This document shows positions 32,050-40,701 of a stretch of 64,000 nucleotides of DNA, one piece after another (the first letter of the stretch is position 1; the number at the start of each line of letters is the position of its first letter). The notes under the pieces are model-generated. The model made no database searches and was not told the origin of the DNA. It saw only the letters and a program-made list of their open reading frames with translations. Location of the stretch: NCBI GenBank assembly GCA_016193395.1, contig JACPSH010000053.1, positions 1-64,000 on the forward strand. Reading direction: 5' to 3'. The position numbers were made by a program, and so were the translations under genes. The stretch comes from Gammaproteobacteria bacterium. GTDB taxonomy: Bacteria; Pseudomonadota; Gammaproteobacteria; Eutrophobiales; Eutrophobiaceae.

Positions 32050-33711
32050 GTGCTGGTGCGGCTGAAAGGCGCGGTGGTCTACGATCCGATGCACGGGATC
32101 GACGGCAGGCGCATGGACCTGTTCATTCGCGACGGCATCATGGTTCCGGCGCCGCGAAGGGACACCCGGATCGATCATACCTATGATGTCCGCGACCGCA
32201 TCGTCATGGCCGGCGCCATCGATATCCATACCCACATCGGTGGCGGCAAGGTCAATATCGCCCGCGCGCTGTTGCCGGAAGATCACATGCCGTATGCGGT
32301 CCAGGGCAGCCCGATCCTGCGCGCCGGCTCCGGCCACGCGGTCCCCACCAGCTTCATCACGGGATACCGTTACGCGGAGATGGGATATACGGCATGCTTC
32401 GAGCCGGCCATGCTGCCCGCCAACGCCCGTCACGCGCATGCGGAGATGGCGGATGTCCCGATCGTCGATACCGGAGCCTACGCGCTCCTCGGCAATGACG
32501 ATTTCCTGCTGCGCCTGCTCGCCGGCAAGACCGGCCAGAAGGTGATTAACGACTACGTGGCGTGGATCGTGAACGCGACACACGCGCACGGCGTCAAGGT
32601 CGTCAACCCAGGCGGGATCAGCGCATTCAAGTTCAACCAGCGAGATCTCGACCTCGATGTCCGGCATGAACATTACGGCGTATCGCCGCGGAGGATCCTG
32701 AAGGCCCTCGCACGCGCGGTGCATGAGCTCGGGATCTGCCACCCCCTGCATGTGCATGGCTGCAACCTGGGCGTGCCCGGAAACGCCGAAACCACGTTGA
32801 AAACCATAGCCGCGGTCGAGGGACTTCCGTTGCACCTCACCCATGTGCAGTTTCACAGCTACGGGCGAGAGGGTGATCGCGGGTTCTCATCCGCCGCCGC
32901 GCGCATTGCGGAGGCGGTCAATTCCAACCCCAACATCTCCATCGACGTCGGACAGGTCATGTTCGGACAGACCGTCACGGCATCCGGCGATACCATGCTG
33001 CAATACCGCGGCCGCCGCCACGCGCACCCGAAAAAGTGGGTGTGCATGGATATAGAATGCGATGCCGGTTGCGGCGTGGTGCCCTTTCTCTACCGCGATC
33101 ATAACTTCGTCAACGCCCTGCAATGGTGCGTCGGCCTGGAACTGTTCCTGCAAGTCCGGGATCCGTGGCGCATATTCCTCACGACCGACCATCCGAACGG
33201 CGCGCCGTTCACGACTTACCCGCGCCTCATACGGCTGTTGATGGATCGCGCTTTCCGCGCTGAGATGCTGGACCGCATCCATCCTGAGGCGCGTAAGTCC
33301 AGTATCCTGGACAGCCTCGACCGCGAATATTCCCTGGCGGAAATCGCCATCATGACCCGGGCGGCCCCGGCCCGCAGCCTGGGCCTCCAGACGCGCGGCC
33401 ACCTCGGCCGCGGCGCCGCGGCTGACATCACGGTCTATGAGCCGAACCGCAACGCGGAAAGGATGTTTTCAAAACCCGCGCTCGTGTTCAAGGACGGGGT
33501 ACTGGTGGTCCGTGACGGCAAGGTGATCCAATCCACGTCCGGGCAGGTGCATGCGACCCGGCCCGCATACGACCGCGGGATCGAGCGCGTGCTGAAGCAG
33601 TATTTCGATCGCTATCACACGGTGTCGCTGGGCAATTTCCGGATAGGAAGCGATGAACTGCTCGGTTTCGGCCGGTCGGCGATTTCGGTCCATCCCTGCG
33701 TGCCACGGTGA
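32050..33711 (+). CDS. fhcA: Formyltransferase/hydrolase subunit A, amidohydrolase (cluster 2)
   Basis: A 553-residue FwdA-type amidohydrolase. Metal ligands are all present: GAIDIHTHIGGGKVNIARAL, Lys of GVKVVNPGG, His of LHVHGCNLG, LTHVQFHSYG and the Asp of FLTTDHPNGAPF. The likely reaction is hydrolysis of formyl-methanofuran to formate. A GTG at 32050 gives the family N-terminus just after the fhcB stop; another GTG at 32032 would overlap fhcB and cannot be excluded. Formate would be used by the FDH encoded two genes on. Confidence 0.94.
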   Translation: MLVRLKGAVVYDPMHGIDGRRMDLFIRDGIMVPAPRRDTRIDHTYDVRDRIVMAGAIDIHTHIGGGKVNIARALLPEDHMPYAVQGSPILRAGSGHAVPTSFITGYRYAEMGYTACFEPAMLPANARHAHAEMADVPIVDTGAYALLGNDDFLLRLLAGKTGQKVINDYVAWIVNATHAHGVKVVNPGGISAFKFNQRDLDLDVRHEHYGVSPRRILKALARAVHELGICHPLHVHGCNLGVPGNAETTLKTIAAVEGLPLHLTHVQFHSYGREGDRGFSSAAARIAEAVNSNPNISIDVGQVMFGQTVTASGDTMLQYRGRRHAHPKKWVCMDIECDAGCGVVPFLYRDHNFVNALQWCVGLELFLQVRDPWRIFLTTDHPNGAPFTTYPRLIRLLMDRAFRAEMLDRIHPEARKSSILDSLDREYSLAEIAIMTRAAPARSLGLQTRGHLGRGAAADITVYEPNRNAERMFSKPALVFKDGVLVVRDGKVIQSTSGQVHATRPAYDRGIERVLKQYFDRYHTVSLGNFRIGSDELLGFGRSAISVHPCVPR

Positions 33712-33716
33712 GCCAC

Positions 33717-34613
33717 ATGAAGATCAACGGGGTCACCGTTGACAATACCTTTGCCGAGGCCTTCGCCATGAAGGCAACGCGGCTTGTCATCACCGCCATG
33801 ACGCTGAAGTGGGCTTACCGGGCGGCAAACTCCCTCACCGGGTTTGCGTCCTCGGTCATCGCCTGCGGCTGCGAAGCGGACATCGAAAGGGAACTGGGCC
33901 CGGGCGAAACGCCGGACGGCAGGCCGGGAATTGCCGTGATTATGTTCGCGATGTCCAGGAAACAGTTGATGGATCAGGTGCGACGGCGCGTCGGACAATC
34001 GGTCATGACGACCGCCACGAGCGCCTGTTTTGCCGGCAGTCGGAGCGATGACATGATCCCGCTGGGGCGGAGCCTGCGCTACTTCGGCGACGGGTTCCAG
34101 ATCTCCAAGACAGTCGACGGGATCCGCTACTGGCGCATCCCCGTCATGCACGGCGAGTTTCTGTGCGAGGAGTCCACGGGCATGGTGCCCGCCATCGGCG
34201 GCGGCAATTTTCTGGTCATGGCCAAGACTTCACGGCACGGCATTACCGCGTGCGAACAGGCAGTCCGGGCGATCCGGGCGGTACGCGGGGCGGTCACGAC
34301 CTTCCCTGGCGGGATCGTGGGGTCGGGATCCAAGGTCGGCTCGAAATACCGCTTCGTCCCGGCGTCGACGAACGAGGTGTTCTGCCCCACCCTGAAGGGG
34401 CTGGTGCCCACGCAGCTCACCGAGGAAGTGGGATCCGTGCTGGAAATTGTCATCGACGGATTGAATGAGAAGGCGATTCGCGAAGCCATCCGGGCCGGCG
34501 TGCACGCGGTGTGCCGCTTCGGGCCGAAGAAAGGGATTTTCCGCGTCAGCGCGGGAAACTACGGCGGCAAGTTGGGTCCGTACCACTTCCATCTCTGGGA
34601 CATCCTGAAGTGA
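33717..34613 (+). CDS. fhcD: Formylmethanofuran:H4MPT formyltransferase (cluster 2)
   Basis: A 298-residue Ftr homologue: MKINGVTVDNTFAEAFAM, FASSVIACGCEADIERELG, LRYFGDGFQISK, GGGNFLVMAK, VGSGSKVGSKYRF and RVSAGNYGGKLGPYHFHLWD. The ATG at 33717 has GGTGA 6 bp upstream and matches the family start; a GTG at 33708 overlapping the fhcA stop is an alternative. Together with the cluster 1 copy the cell has two formyltransferases, which would let both formyl-MFR complexes draw from the same formyl-H4MPT pool. Confidence 0.95.
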   Translation: MKINGVTVDNTFAEAFAMKATRLVITAMTLKWAYRAANSLTGFASSVIACGCEADIERELGPGETPDGRPGIAVIMFAMSRKQLMDQVRRRVGQSVMTTATSACFAGSRSDDMIPLGRSLRYFGDGFQISKTVDGIRYWRIPVMHGEFLCEESTGMVPAIGGGNFLVMAKTSRHGITACEQAVRAIRAVRGAVTTFPGGIVGSGSKVGSKYRFVPASTNEVFCPTLKGLVPTQLTEEVGSVLEIVIDGLNEKAIREAIRAGVHAVCRFGPKKGIFRVSAGNYGGKLGPYHFHLWDILK

Positions 34614-35449
34614 GCGACGTCACTTTTGAATTGCGCCGTCAGCCGGAGACCTGGCTGGATCTCTCCGCGTTGACGCCGGACAAGCTGCACGGCCACACGC
34701 TCACGGCCATCAAGGCGATCCGCCTGCGTTGCGGCCGCCGCGCCGGAAACGTCGGCGATCTCTTCCAGGTCTCCGGCGACGATCCCCTGTCGTTGAGGTT
34801 CGTCGATGCGTGCCGCAGTTTCGTGCGGCTGGGACACGGCATGACCCGCGGCCGGATCCGTGTCAACGGCCACGCGGGCCACTACCTCGGGCAGGATATG
34901 CGTGGCGGACAGATCACGGTGCGTGGCAGCGCCGGCAACTGGCTCGGAGCGGGCATGTCCGGCGGAAGCATTGAGATTTCCGGTGACGCGGGGGACTTCA
35001 TCGGAGCGGCCGTAGCCGGCGCGATGCACGGCATGACCGGAGGAAACATCGTTGTCGGCGGCAATGCGGGGAAGCGCGCCGCGGACCGCATGCGGCGAGG
35101 GACCATCCTGGTGCTCGGGGACGCGGGTGATTTCGCCGGCTCCCGCATGATCGCCGGCACCCTGCTGATCCTTGGGCTGGCCCGGACGGGCGTCGGATAC
35201 GGAATGCGCCGCGGAACAATAGTCCTCGGACGGATGCCGGCGCACGTGCCTGTCACGTTCAACGACTGCGGCAGGCTTAAAATGGAGTTTCTGCGCCTGC
35301 TGTTCAAGCAAACCGCGGATTCCAGGAAGCGTTTCGGCTACTTTCGCGAATTCGGCCCCGAGGCCCGGCGTTTCGCCGGCGACATCGCCGCCGGCGGCCA
35401 GGGTGAAATCCTCGTGCTGTTGAATGCGTCGCGGCGCCGTTCCGCATGA
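34610..35449 (+). CDS. fhcC: FwdC-like subunit C, beta-helix repeat protein (cluster 2)
   Basis: A 279-residue beta-helix protein with repeats such as GHGMTRGRIRVNGHAGHYLG, GQDMRGGQITVRGSAGNWLG, GAGMSGGSIEISGDAGDFIG and GGNIVVGGNAGKRA. Starts with GTG at 34610, overlapping the Ftr stop by 4 bp (GTGA), and ends overlapping fdhB by 4 bp (ATGA). Structural subunit of the complex. Its extreme C-terminus (residues about 230-279) is longer and differs from the cluster 1 copy. Confidence 0.92.
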   Translation: MSDVTFELRRQPETWLDLSALTPDKLHGHTLTAIKAIRLRCGRRAGNVGDLFQVSGDDPLSLRFVDACRSFVRLGHGMTRGRIRVNGHAGHYLGQDMRGGQITVRGSAGNWLGAGMSGGSIEISGDAGDFIGAAVAGAMHGMTGGNIVVGGNAGKRAADRMRRGTILVLGDAGDFAGSRMIAGTLLILGLARTGVGYGMRRGTIVLGRMPAHVPVTFNDCGRLKMEFLRLLFKQTADSRKRFGYFREFGPEARRFAGDIAAGGQGEILVLLNASRRRSA

Positions 35450-37137
35450 AAGCGAAACCCGAAAATAAAGGAGGCAGCCGGCGCAGCCAGTTGCGCGGGC
35501 GGCAGGTGGACACTGACGCCCTGTCCGAAGTACGCCGCCTCCTCGGTGATCGGCCGCGGCAACGCGACCTGCTGATTGAATATCTGCACCTCATTCAGGA
35601 TGAATTCCGGCAACTTTCCGCCACGCATCTGGCGGCCCTGGCGGAAGAAATGAAGCTTTCGATGGCCGAGGTGTTCGAGGTCGCAACGTTTTACCAGCAT
35701 TTCGACGTCGTCAAGGACCCGGATGCCGTTCCGCCTTTGCAGACGGTGCGTATCTGCGAGTCGATCACCTGCGAGATGTTCGGCGCGCGGAATCTGTTGT
35801 CCGAACTCAAGGGGCGCCTCCCCGGGACCGTGCGCGTACAGGCCGTCCCGTGCGTCGGCCGCTGCCATGGCGCTCCGGTCGCCGTGGTCGGCAAACGCGC
35901 CCTGGACAACGCGACCGTGGGGGATGTCATCCGCTCTGTCGAGGGACGCGCCCCTCCCGACCTGACCGAACCCTCTATCGGGCTGGATCAATACCGCAGA
36001 AACGGAGGCTATGCGCTGTTGCGGGCATGCCATGCCGGCCAGCACGATCCGGAAAGGATCATTTCGACACTGAAGGACGCCCGGTTGCGCGGGCTCGGCG
36101 GAGCCGGGTTCCCGGCCGGCAACAAGTGGGAGTTGCTTCGCAACCAGCCGAAGCCGCGGCTGATCGCCGTCAACATCGACGAGGGCGAACCCGGGACCTT
36201 CAAGGACCGTTACTATCTCGAGCGCGATCCCCACCGCTTCATCGAGGGCGCGCTGATTGCCGCCTGGGCCATCGAGGCGCAGGCGGTCTACCTCTACCTG
36301 CGCGATGAATATGCGGCTTGCCGCGACATCCTTCAGCGTGAACTGGCGGCGTTGCGGGAGGATCCGCCCTGCGAATTGCCGCCGCTGCACCTGCGCCGCG
36401 GCGCCGGGGCATACATTTGCGGCGAGGAGTCGGCGATGATCGAATCCATTGAGGGCAAGCGCGGAATGCCACGGCTGCGCCCACCCTATGTCGCCCAGGT
36501 CGGACTGTTCGGGCGCCCCACCCTGGAACACAACATGGAAACGCTGCACTGGGTGCGGGACATCATCGAGAAGGGCGCGTCATGGTTCAGCGCGCAGGGG
36601 CGGAACGGCCGCTCCGGCCTGCGTTCGTTCTCGGTGAGCGGCCGGGTGTGCAGGCCCGGCGTACACCTCGCGCCGGCCGGGATCACCGCCCGTGAGCTGA
36701 TCGAGGAATTCTGCGGCGGCATGCTGCCGGGCCACCAGCTTTACGGTTATTTTCCCGGAGGCGCCTCCGGCGGAATTCTGCCGGCCTCCATGGCGGACAT
36801 CCCGCTGGATTTCGACACGCTCACTCAACATGGGTGTTTCATCGGCTCGGCGGCTGTCATCGTCTTTTCGGACCGGGACCGGGCACGCGACCTCGCGCTG
36901 AATGCAATGCGCTTCTTTCGCGAGGAGTCGTGCGGACAGTGCACTCCCTGCCGCGTCGGCACGGCCAAGGCCGTGACACTCATGGAGCGACCACGCTGGG
37001 ACGAAGCGTTGCTCAAGGAGCTCTCCGCAGCCATGGCGGACGCATCCATCTGCGGGCTCGGGCAGGCGGCGCCTAATCCCCTGCTCTGCGCAATGAAATT
37101 TTTTCCGGAGGAGTTCGCCGATGGCGGCACGGCCTGA
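35446..37137 (+). CDS. fdhB: NAD-dependent formate dehydrogenase beta subunit (NuoE-NuoF fusion)
   Basis: A 563-residue fusion of a NuoE-like thioredoxin-fold domain (residues about 20-165; 2Fe-2S ligands in RICESITCEMF and VPCVGRCHGAP) and a NuoF-like flavoprotein (FMN/NAD site RGLGGAGFPAGNKWE and NIDEGEPGTFKDR; 4Fe-4S site ESCGQCTPCRVGTAKA with the fourth Cys in SICGLGQA). It takes electrons from the alpha subunit and reduces NAD+. The fused architecture is that of Methylobacterium-type soluble FDH1. Starts inside the fhcC stop and overlaps fdhA by 17 bp. Confidence 0.95.
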   Translation: MKAKPENKGGSRRSQLRGRQVDTDALSEVRRLLGDRPRQRDLLIEYLHLIQDEFRQLSATHLAALAEEMKLSMAEVFEVATFYQHFDVVKDPDAVPPLQTVRICESITCEMFGARNLLSELKGRLPGTVRVQAVPCVGRCHGAPVAVVGKRALDNATVGDVIRSVEGRAPPDLTEPSIGLDQYRRNGGYALLRACHAGQHDPERIISTLKDARLRGLGGAGFPAGNKWELLRNQPKPRLIAVNIDEGEPGTFKDRYYLERDPHRFIEGALIAAWAIEAQAVYLYLRDEYAACRDILQRELAALREDPPCELPPLHLRRGAGAYICGEESAMIESIEGKRGMPRLRPPYVAQVGLFGRPTLEHNMETLHWVRDIIEKGASWFSAQGRNGRSGLRSFSVSGRVCRPGVHLAPAGITARELIEEFCGGMLPGHQLYGYFPGGASGGILPASMADIPLDFDTLTQHGCFIGSAAVIVFSDRDRARDLALNAMRFFREESCGQCTPCRVGTAKAVTLMERPRWDEALLKELSAAMADASICGLGQAAPNPLLCAMKFFPEEFADGGTA

Positions 37138-39871
37138 CCGTTCCCCCCGGGAAACGATACGCTTCACCCTCGACGGGCGAGTGATCGAGGCCCTGCCCCG
37201 CGAAACCATATTGCAGAGCGCGCGCCGGGCCGGGATCGAAATTCCTCACCTCTGCTACCAGGACGGCTACCGTCCCGATGGGAACTGCCGGGCCTGCGTT
37301 GTCGAGATCGCGGGTGAACGCGTGCTGGCGCCCTCCTGCGTGAGAAAGCCGGGCGAGGACATGCAGGTGCAGTCACGCAGCCCGCGCGCCCGGCAATCCC
37401 AGGCCATGGTCCTCGAACTCCTGCTCGCCGACATGCCCGGACAGGGCCGCTCTCCACATCGCCCGGATTCCGAACTCGACCGGTGGGCAGGCGCACTGGG
37501 CGTGACCCGTCCGCGTTTTCCCAGCCGTTTCCAGCCCAGGGCCGACGCGAGCAACCCTGCCATCGAAGTCAACCTGGACGCCTGCATCCAGTGCACCCGC
37601 TGCGTTCGCGCCTGCCGCGAGGAACAGGTCAATGATGTCATCGGTTATGCCTGGCGCGGCGAACATGCCCGCATCGTCTTTGACCTGGATGACCCGATGG
37701 GCGAGAGCACCTGCGTCAGCTGCGGCGAATGCGTGCAGGCCTGCCCCACAGGAGCCCTGATGCCCGCGGGACGGGTCGCGGCGAAAGCGCCGGACCGGAA
37801 GGTGGATTCAACCTGCCCGTATTGCGGCGTCGGCTGCCTGCTGACCTTCAACATCCGCGAAAACCGGATCGCCTACGTTGACGGCCGCGATGGGCCCGCG
37901 AACCACAGCCGCCTGTGCGTGAAGGGACGGTATGGCTTCGACTACGTGCACCACCCCGATCGTCTGACGCGGCCGCTGATCCGCAGGGACGGACGCGCCA
38001 AGAGCGCCGAGCTGTTGTCCCAGGAAGAGATCCCCTATTACTTCCGCGAAGCTCCCTGGGAGGAAGCGCTGGACGTCGCCGCGGCCGGACTGGCCCGGCT
38101 GCGGGACACGCGCGGACCGCACTCACTGGCGGGATTCGGTTCAGCCAAGGGAAGCAACGAAGAGGCCTACCTGTTCCAGAAACTGGTGCGAACCGGCTTT
38201 GGCACCAATAACATCGATCACTGCACACGGCTCTGCCACGCGTCGTCCGTCTCCGCACTGCTCGAAACACTCGGATCGGGGGCGGTCTCCAACCCGGTCG
38301 AAGATGTCGCCTTCGCGGACGTTATCATCGTCATCGGGGCCAGGCCGACTGTGAACCACCCGGTTGCCGCGACCTTCATCAAGAACGCCGCGCGGGCCGG
38401 CAAGACGCTGATCGTCATCGACCCGTATCGATCGGACCTTGCACGGCACGCGAGCATCTTCCTGCAGTTCCGTCCGGATACGGATGTGCCGCTCCTGAAC
38501 AGCATCATGTACACGATCGTCGACGAAGGGCTGCACAACAGGAAATTCATCGAGAGGCGCACGGACGGATTCGAAGCGCTGTTGAAATCGGTGATGCAAT
38601 ACAGCCCGGAACGCGTGGCGCCCCTCTGCGGGATCGATCCGGAGACGCTTAAAAAAGTGGCACGCGCCTATGCGCGGGCGAAGGCCGCGATGATCTTCTG
38701 GGGCATGGGCATCTCACAGCACATACACGGCACCGACAATGCGCGCTGTCTGATCTCGCTGGCCCTGCTCACCGGGCACATCGGGCGTCCCGGGACGGGG
38801 CTCCATCCGCTGCGCGGACAGAACAACGTCCAGGGGGCATCCGATGTGGGACTGATTCCGATGGTCTATCCGGACTACCAGCCCGTGAGTGATGACTCGG
38901 TCAGGACGAAATTCGAGCAGCTTTGGCAGGCGAAACTCGATCCGAATCCCGGGCTGACCGTGGTCGAGATCATGGACGCGGCATACGAACGGAGCATCCG
39001 GGGCATGTACATCATGGGGGAGAACCCGGCCATGTCCGATCCCGATCTGAACCATGCCCGGATCGCGCTTGCCCGGCTCGATCACCTGGTCGTGCAGGAC
39101 ATCTTCTTTACCGAGACCGCGGGATTCGCCGACGTGATCCTGCCCGCCTCCGCCTTCCCCGAGAAGACCGGGACCTTCACCAATACGGACCGGCGCGTGC
39201 AGCTCGGCCGGCAGGCCATTTCATCCCCGGGAGAGGCGCGCCAGGACCTCTGGATCATTCAGGAACTGGCCCGGCGCCTTGGCCTGAAATGGAATTACCG
39301 TTCGCCCCGCGAAGTCTTCGAGGAGATCCGGCTCGCCGTGCCGAGCATGGGCGGAATGACCTGGGAGCGGCTGGAGGCGGAAGATTCCCTGACTTACCCA
39401 TTGTGCTCCGAGGGGGACGCCGGACAGCCCGTCATCTTTACGGATCAGTTTCCCACGTCCGACGGCCGCGGACGGTTCGTGCCCGCCGAATACCAGCCGG
39501 CCGACGAACTGCCGGATGAGCGCTATCCGTTGATTTTCACTACCGGGCGCCAGCTCGAACACTGGCATACGGGGAGCATGACGCGCCGCGCGCCCGTGCT
39601 CGATGCGATAGAGCCGTTGCCGGTCGCCAGCGTGCATCCCGACGACCTCGCGCTGGCCGGTGTCCCCGCTGGAGCGGAGATCCGTATCGAATCCCGTCGC
39701 GGCAGCCTGACCGCTACGGCCCGCGGCGACGCCGGGATGCAGCGCGGATCGGTATTCATGGCGTTCTGCTACCGGGAGGCGGCCGCAAACGTGCTCACAA
39801 ATCCGGCGCTGGATCCCTTCGGCAAGATCCCCGAATTCAAGTTCTGCGCGGTGCGAATTTCACCGGCCTGA
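37121..39871 (+). CDS. fdhA: NAD-dependent formate dehydrogenase alpha subunit (Mo/W)
   Basis: A 916-residue catalytic subunit oxidising formate to CO2. Domains: N-terminal 2Fe-2S (Cys45, 56, 59, 73), His-Cys segment, two 4Fe-4S sets (Cys155/158/161/165 and Cys198/201/204/208), the FdhF cluster (CPYCGVGC, Cys232-239, with Cys266), and the bis-MGD domain with the active-site Cys372-His373 in TRLCHASSV. It uses Cys, not selenocysteine: no in-frame UGA occurs. GQNNVQGASDVG and the C-terminal MGD fold (GRQLEHWHTGSMTRR) are intact. A GGAGGAG site precedes the ATG. Last gene of the fhcBADC-fdhBA operon; FdhD/accessory genes are not in the window. Confidence 0.96.
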   Translation: MAARPDRSPRETIRFTLDGRVIEALPRETILQSARRAGIEIPHLCYQDGYRPDGNCRACVVEIAGERVLAPSCVRKPGEDMQVQSRSPRARQSQAMVLELLLADMPGQGRSPHRPDSELDRWAGALGVTRPRFPSRFQPRADASNPAIEVNLDACIQCTRCVRACREEQVNDVIGYAWRGEHARIVFDLDDPMGESTCVSCGECVQACPTGALMPAGRVAAKAPDRKVDSTCPYCGVGCLLTFNIRENRIAYVDGRDGPANHSRLCVKGRYGFDYVHHPDRLTRPLIRRDGRAKSAELLSQEEIPYYFREAPWEEALDVAAAGLARLRDTRGPHSLAGFGSAKGSNEEAYLFQKLVRTGFGTNNIDHCTRLCHASSVSALLETLGSGAVSNPVEDVAFADVIIVIGARPTVNHPVAATFIKNAARAGKTLIVIDPYRSDLARHASIFLQFRPDTDVPLLNSIMYTIVDEGLHNRKFIERRTDGFEALLKSVMQYSPERVAPLCGIDPETLKKVARAYARAKAAMIFWGMGISQHIHGTDNARCLISLALLTGHIGRPGTGLHPLRGQNNVQGASDVGLIPMVYPDYQPVSDDSVRTKFEQLWQAKLDPNPGLTVVEIMDAAYERSIRGMYIMGENPAMSDPDLNHARIALARLDHLVVQDIFFTETAGFADVILPASAFPEKTGTFTNTDRRVQLGRQAISSPGEARQDLWIIQELARRLGLKWNYRSPREVFEEIRLAVPSMGGMTWERLEAEDSLTYPLCSEGDAGQPVIFTDQFPTSDGRGRFVPAEYQPADELPDERYPLIFTTGRQLEHWHTGSMTRRAPVLDAIEPLPVASVHPDDLALAGVPAGAEIRIESRRGSLTATARGDAGMQRGSVFMAFCYREAAANVLTNPALDPFGKIPEFKFCAVRISPA

Positions 39872-39915
39872 AGGAACGGGCGCCTGCCGCGTGATTGGAG
39901 GGCGCCGGGTCGGGG

Positions 39916-40701
39916 TCAACTGCGAAATTCCACGCTCTTCAGCGTGAGGGTCTCCTCGAGCGCCGGCTTGTCCTTGTCGGACGCTCCGGGCACCACGGTA
40001 TGGATCTGATACAAGGTGCCGGGGATCTCTTCCGACAGCAGGAATTCGTAACGTTTGGCGACAAACTGCTCGATCTGTGCCCGGTGTGGATCGTTGGCGT
40101 AAGGCGTGATGGTGATCCGTTTCGCGGCCACTGTCCGTCCATTGAAGGTGATCGTGGCCGCCTCGATCACCGCGCGTTCGGAAAGCGCAGCCTTGATGCG
40201 CCTCTGGAAGTAGCGCCAGTTTCCCTGCGTCAGGCGGTTCATGTCATGCACGTCGCCGCGCATGTACACGCCGAGGATCGGGTTGCCACGGACATTCGTG
40301 ACGTTATCCGGTGAGGATGGCTGCGCGCGTTCGCCGCTGAAAAACTGGACATTCGTGTTCTTCGTGCCATCGGCGTTCAGCTGGACGACATCGAGATAGA
40401 CGTTGTCGGAGAAGCCTTCCTCGAGGCTGCCGCCCTTCGTAAACTGGTAGTACAACCTGGCGGGCCGCGCAATATTGTGCAGGTGGTCGCTCATCCAGAG
40501 GCGTGACTCGGCTTCTGAAAACTTGACGGTATTCGGATCGACTGCTGCGGGCTCACCCATCCGACCGAAGGTCGCGCCTCCCACATCTGCGGGCTCACCC
40601 CCGCTGCTGCTGTCGTCCGCAATGGCAACGGTAGCGTACAGGCCGACCAGTATGGCAATCGCGAGCCCGCGCATTGCCGCCCAGGATTTAATCATCATCA
40701 T
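39916..40701 (-). CDS. Unknown secreted protein of the xox cluster
   Basis: About 261 residues with a Sec signal peptide (MRGLAIAILVGLYATVAIA, cleaved before DDSSSGG) and no further membrane span. The mature part begins with a Gly/Pro-rich stretch, then LWMSDHLHNIARPARLYYQF, a Tyr/Asp-rich region and a long charged C-terminal half with IEAATITFNGRTVAAKRITI. No Cys, so no heme-c or disulfides. It resembles no family that I can name with confidence. Its start lies inside the end of xoxJ (the first ATG of a triplet is at 40701, a GTG at 40704), so it is co-translated with xoxJ and may help methanol dehydrogenase function or its electron transfer in the periplasm. Confidence 0.75.
   Translation of the reverse strand: MMMIKSWAAMRGLAIAILVGLYATVAIADDSSSGGEPADVGGATFGRMGEPAAVDPNTVKFSEAESRLWMSDHLHNIARPARLYYQFTKGGSLEEGFSDNVYLDVVQLNADGTKNTNVQFFSGERAQPSSPDNVTNVRGNPILGVYMRGDVHDMNRLTQGNWRYFQRRIKAALSERAVIEAATITFNGRTVAAKRITITPYANDPHRAQIEQFVAKRYEFLLSEEIPGTLYQIHTVVPGASDKDKPALEETLTLKSVEFRS

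Noticed and set aside
37121-39871. Selenocysteine formate dehydrogenase
   Set aside because: The active-site codon encodes Cys in TRLCHASSV and no in-frame TGA is present.
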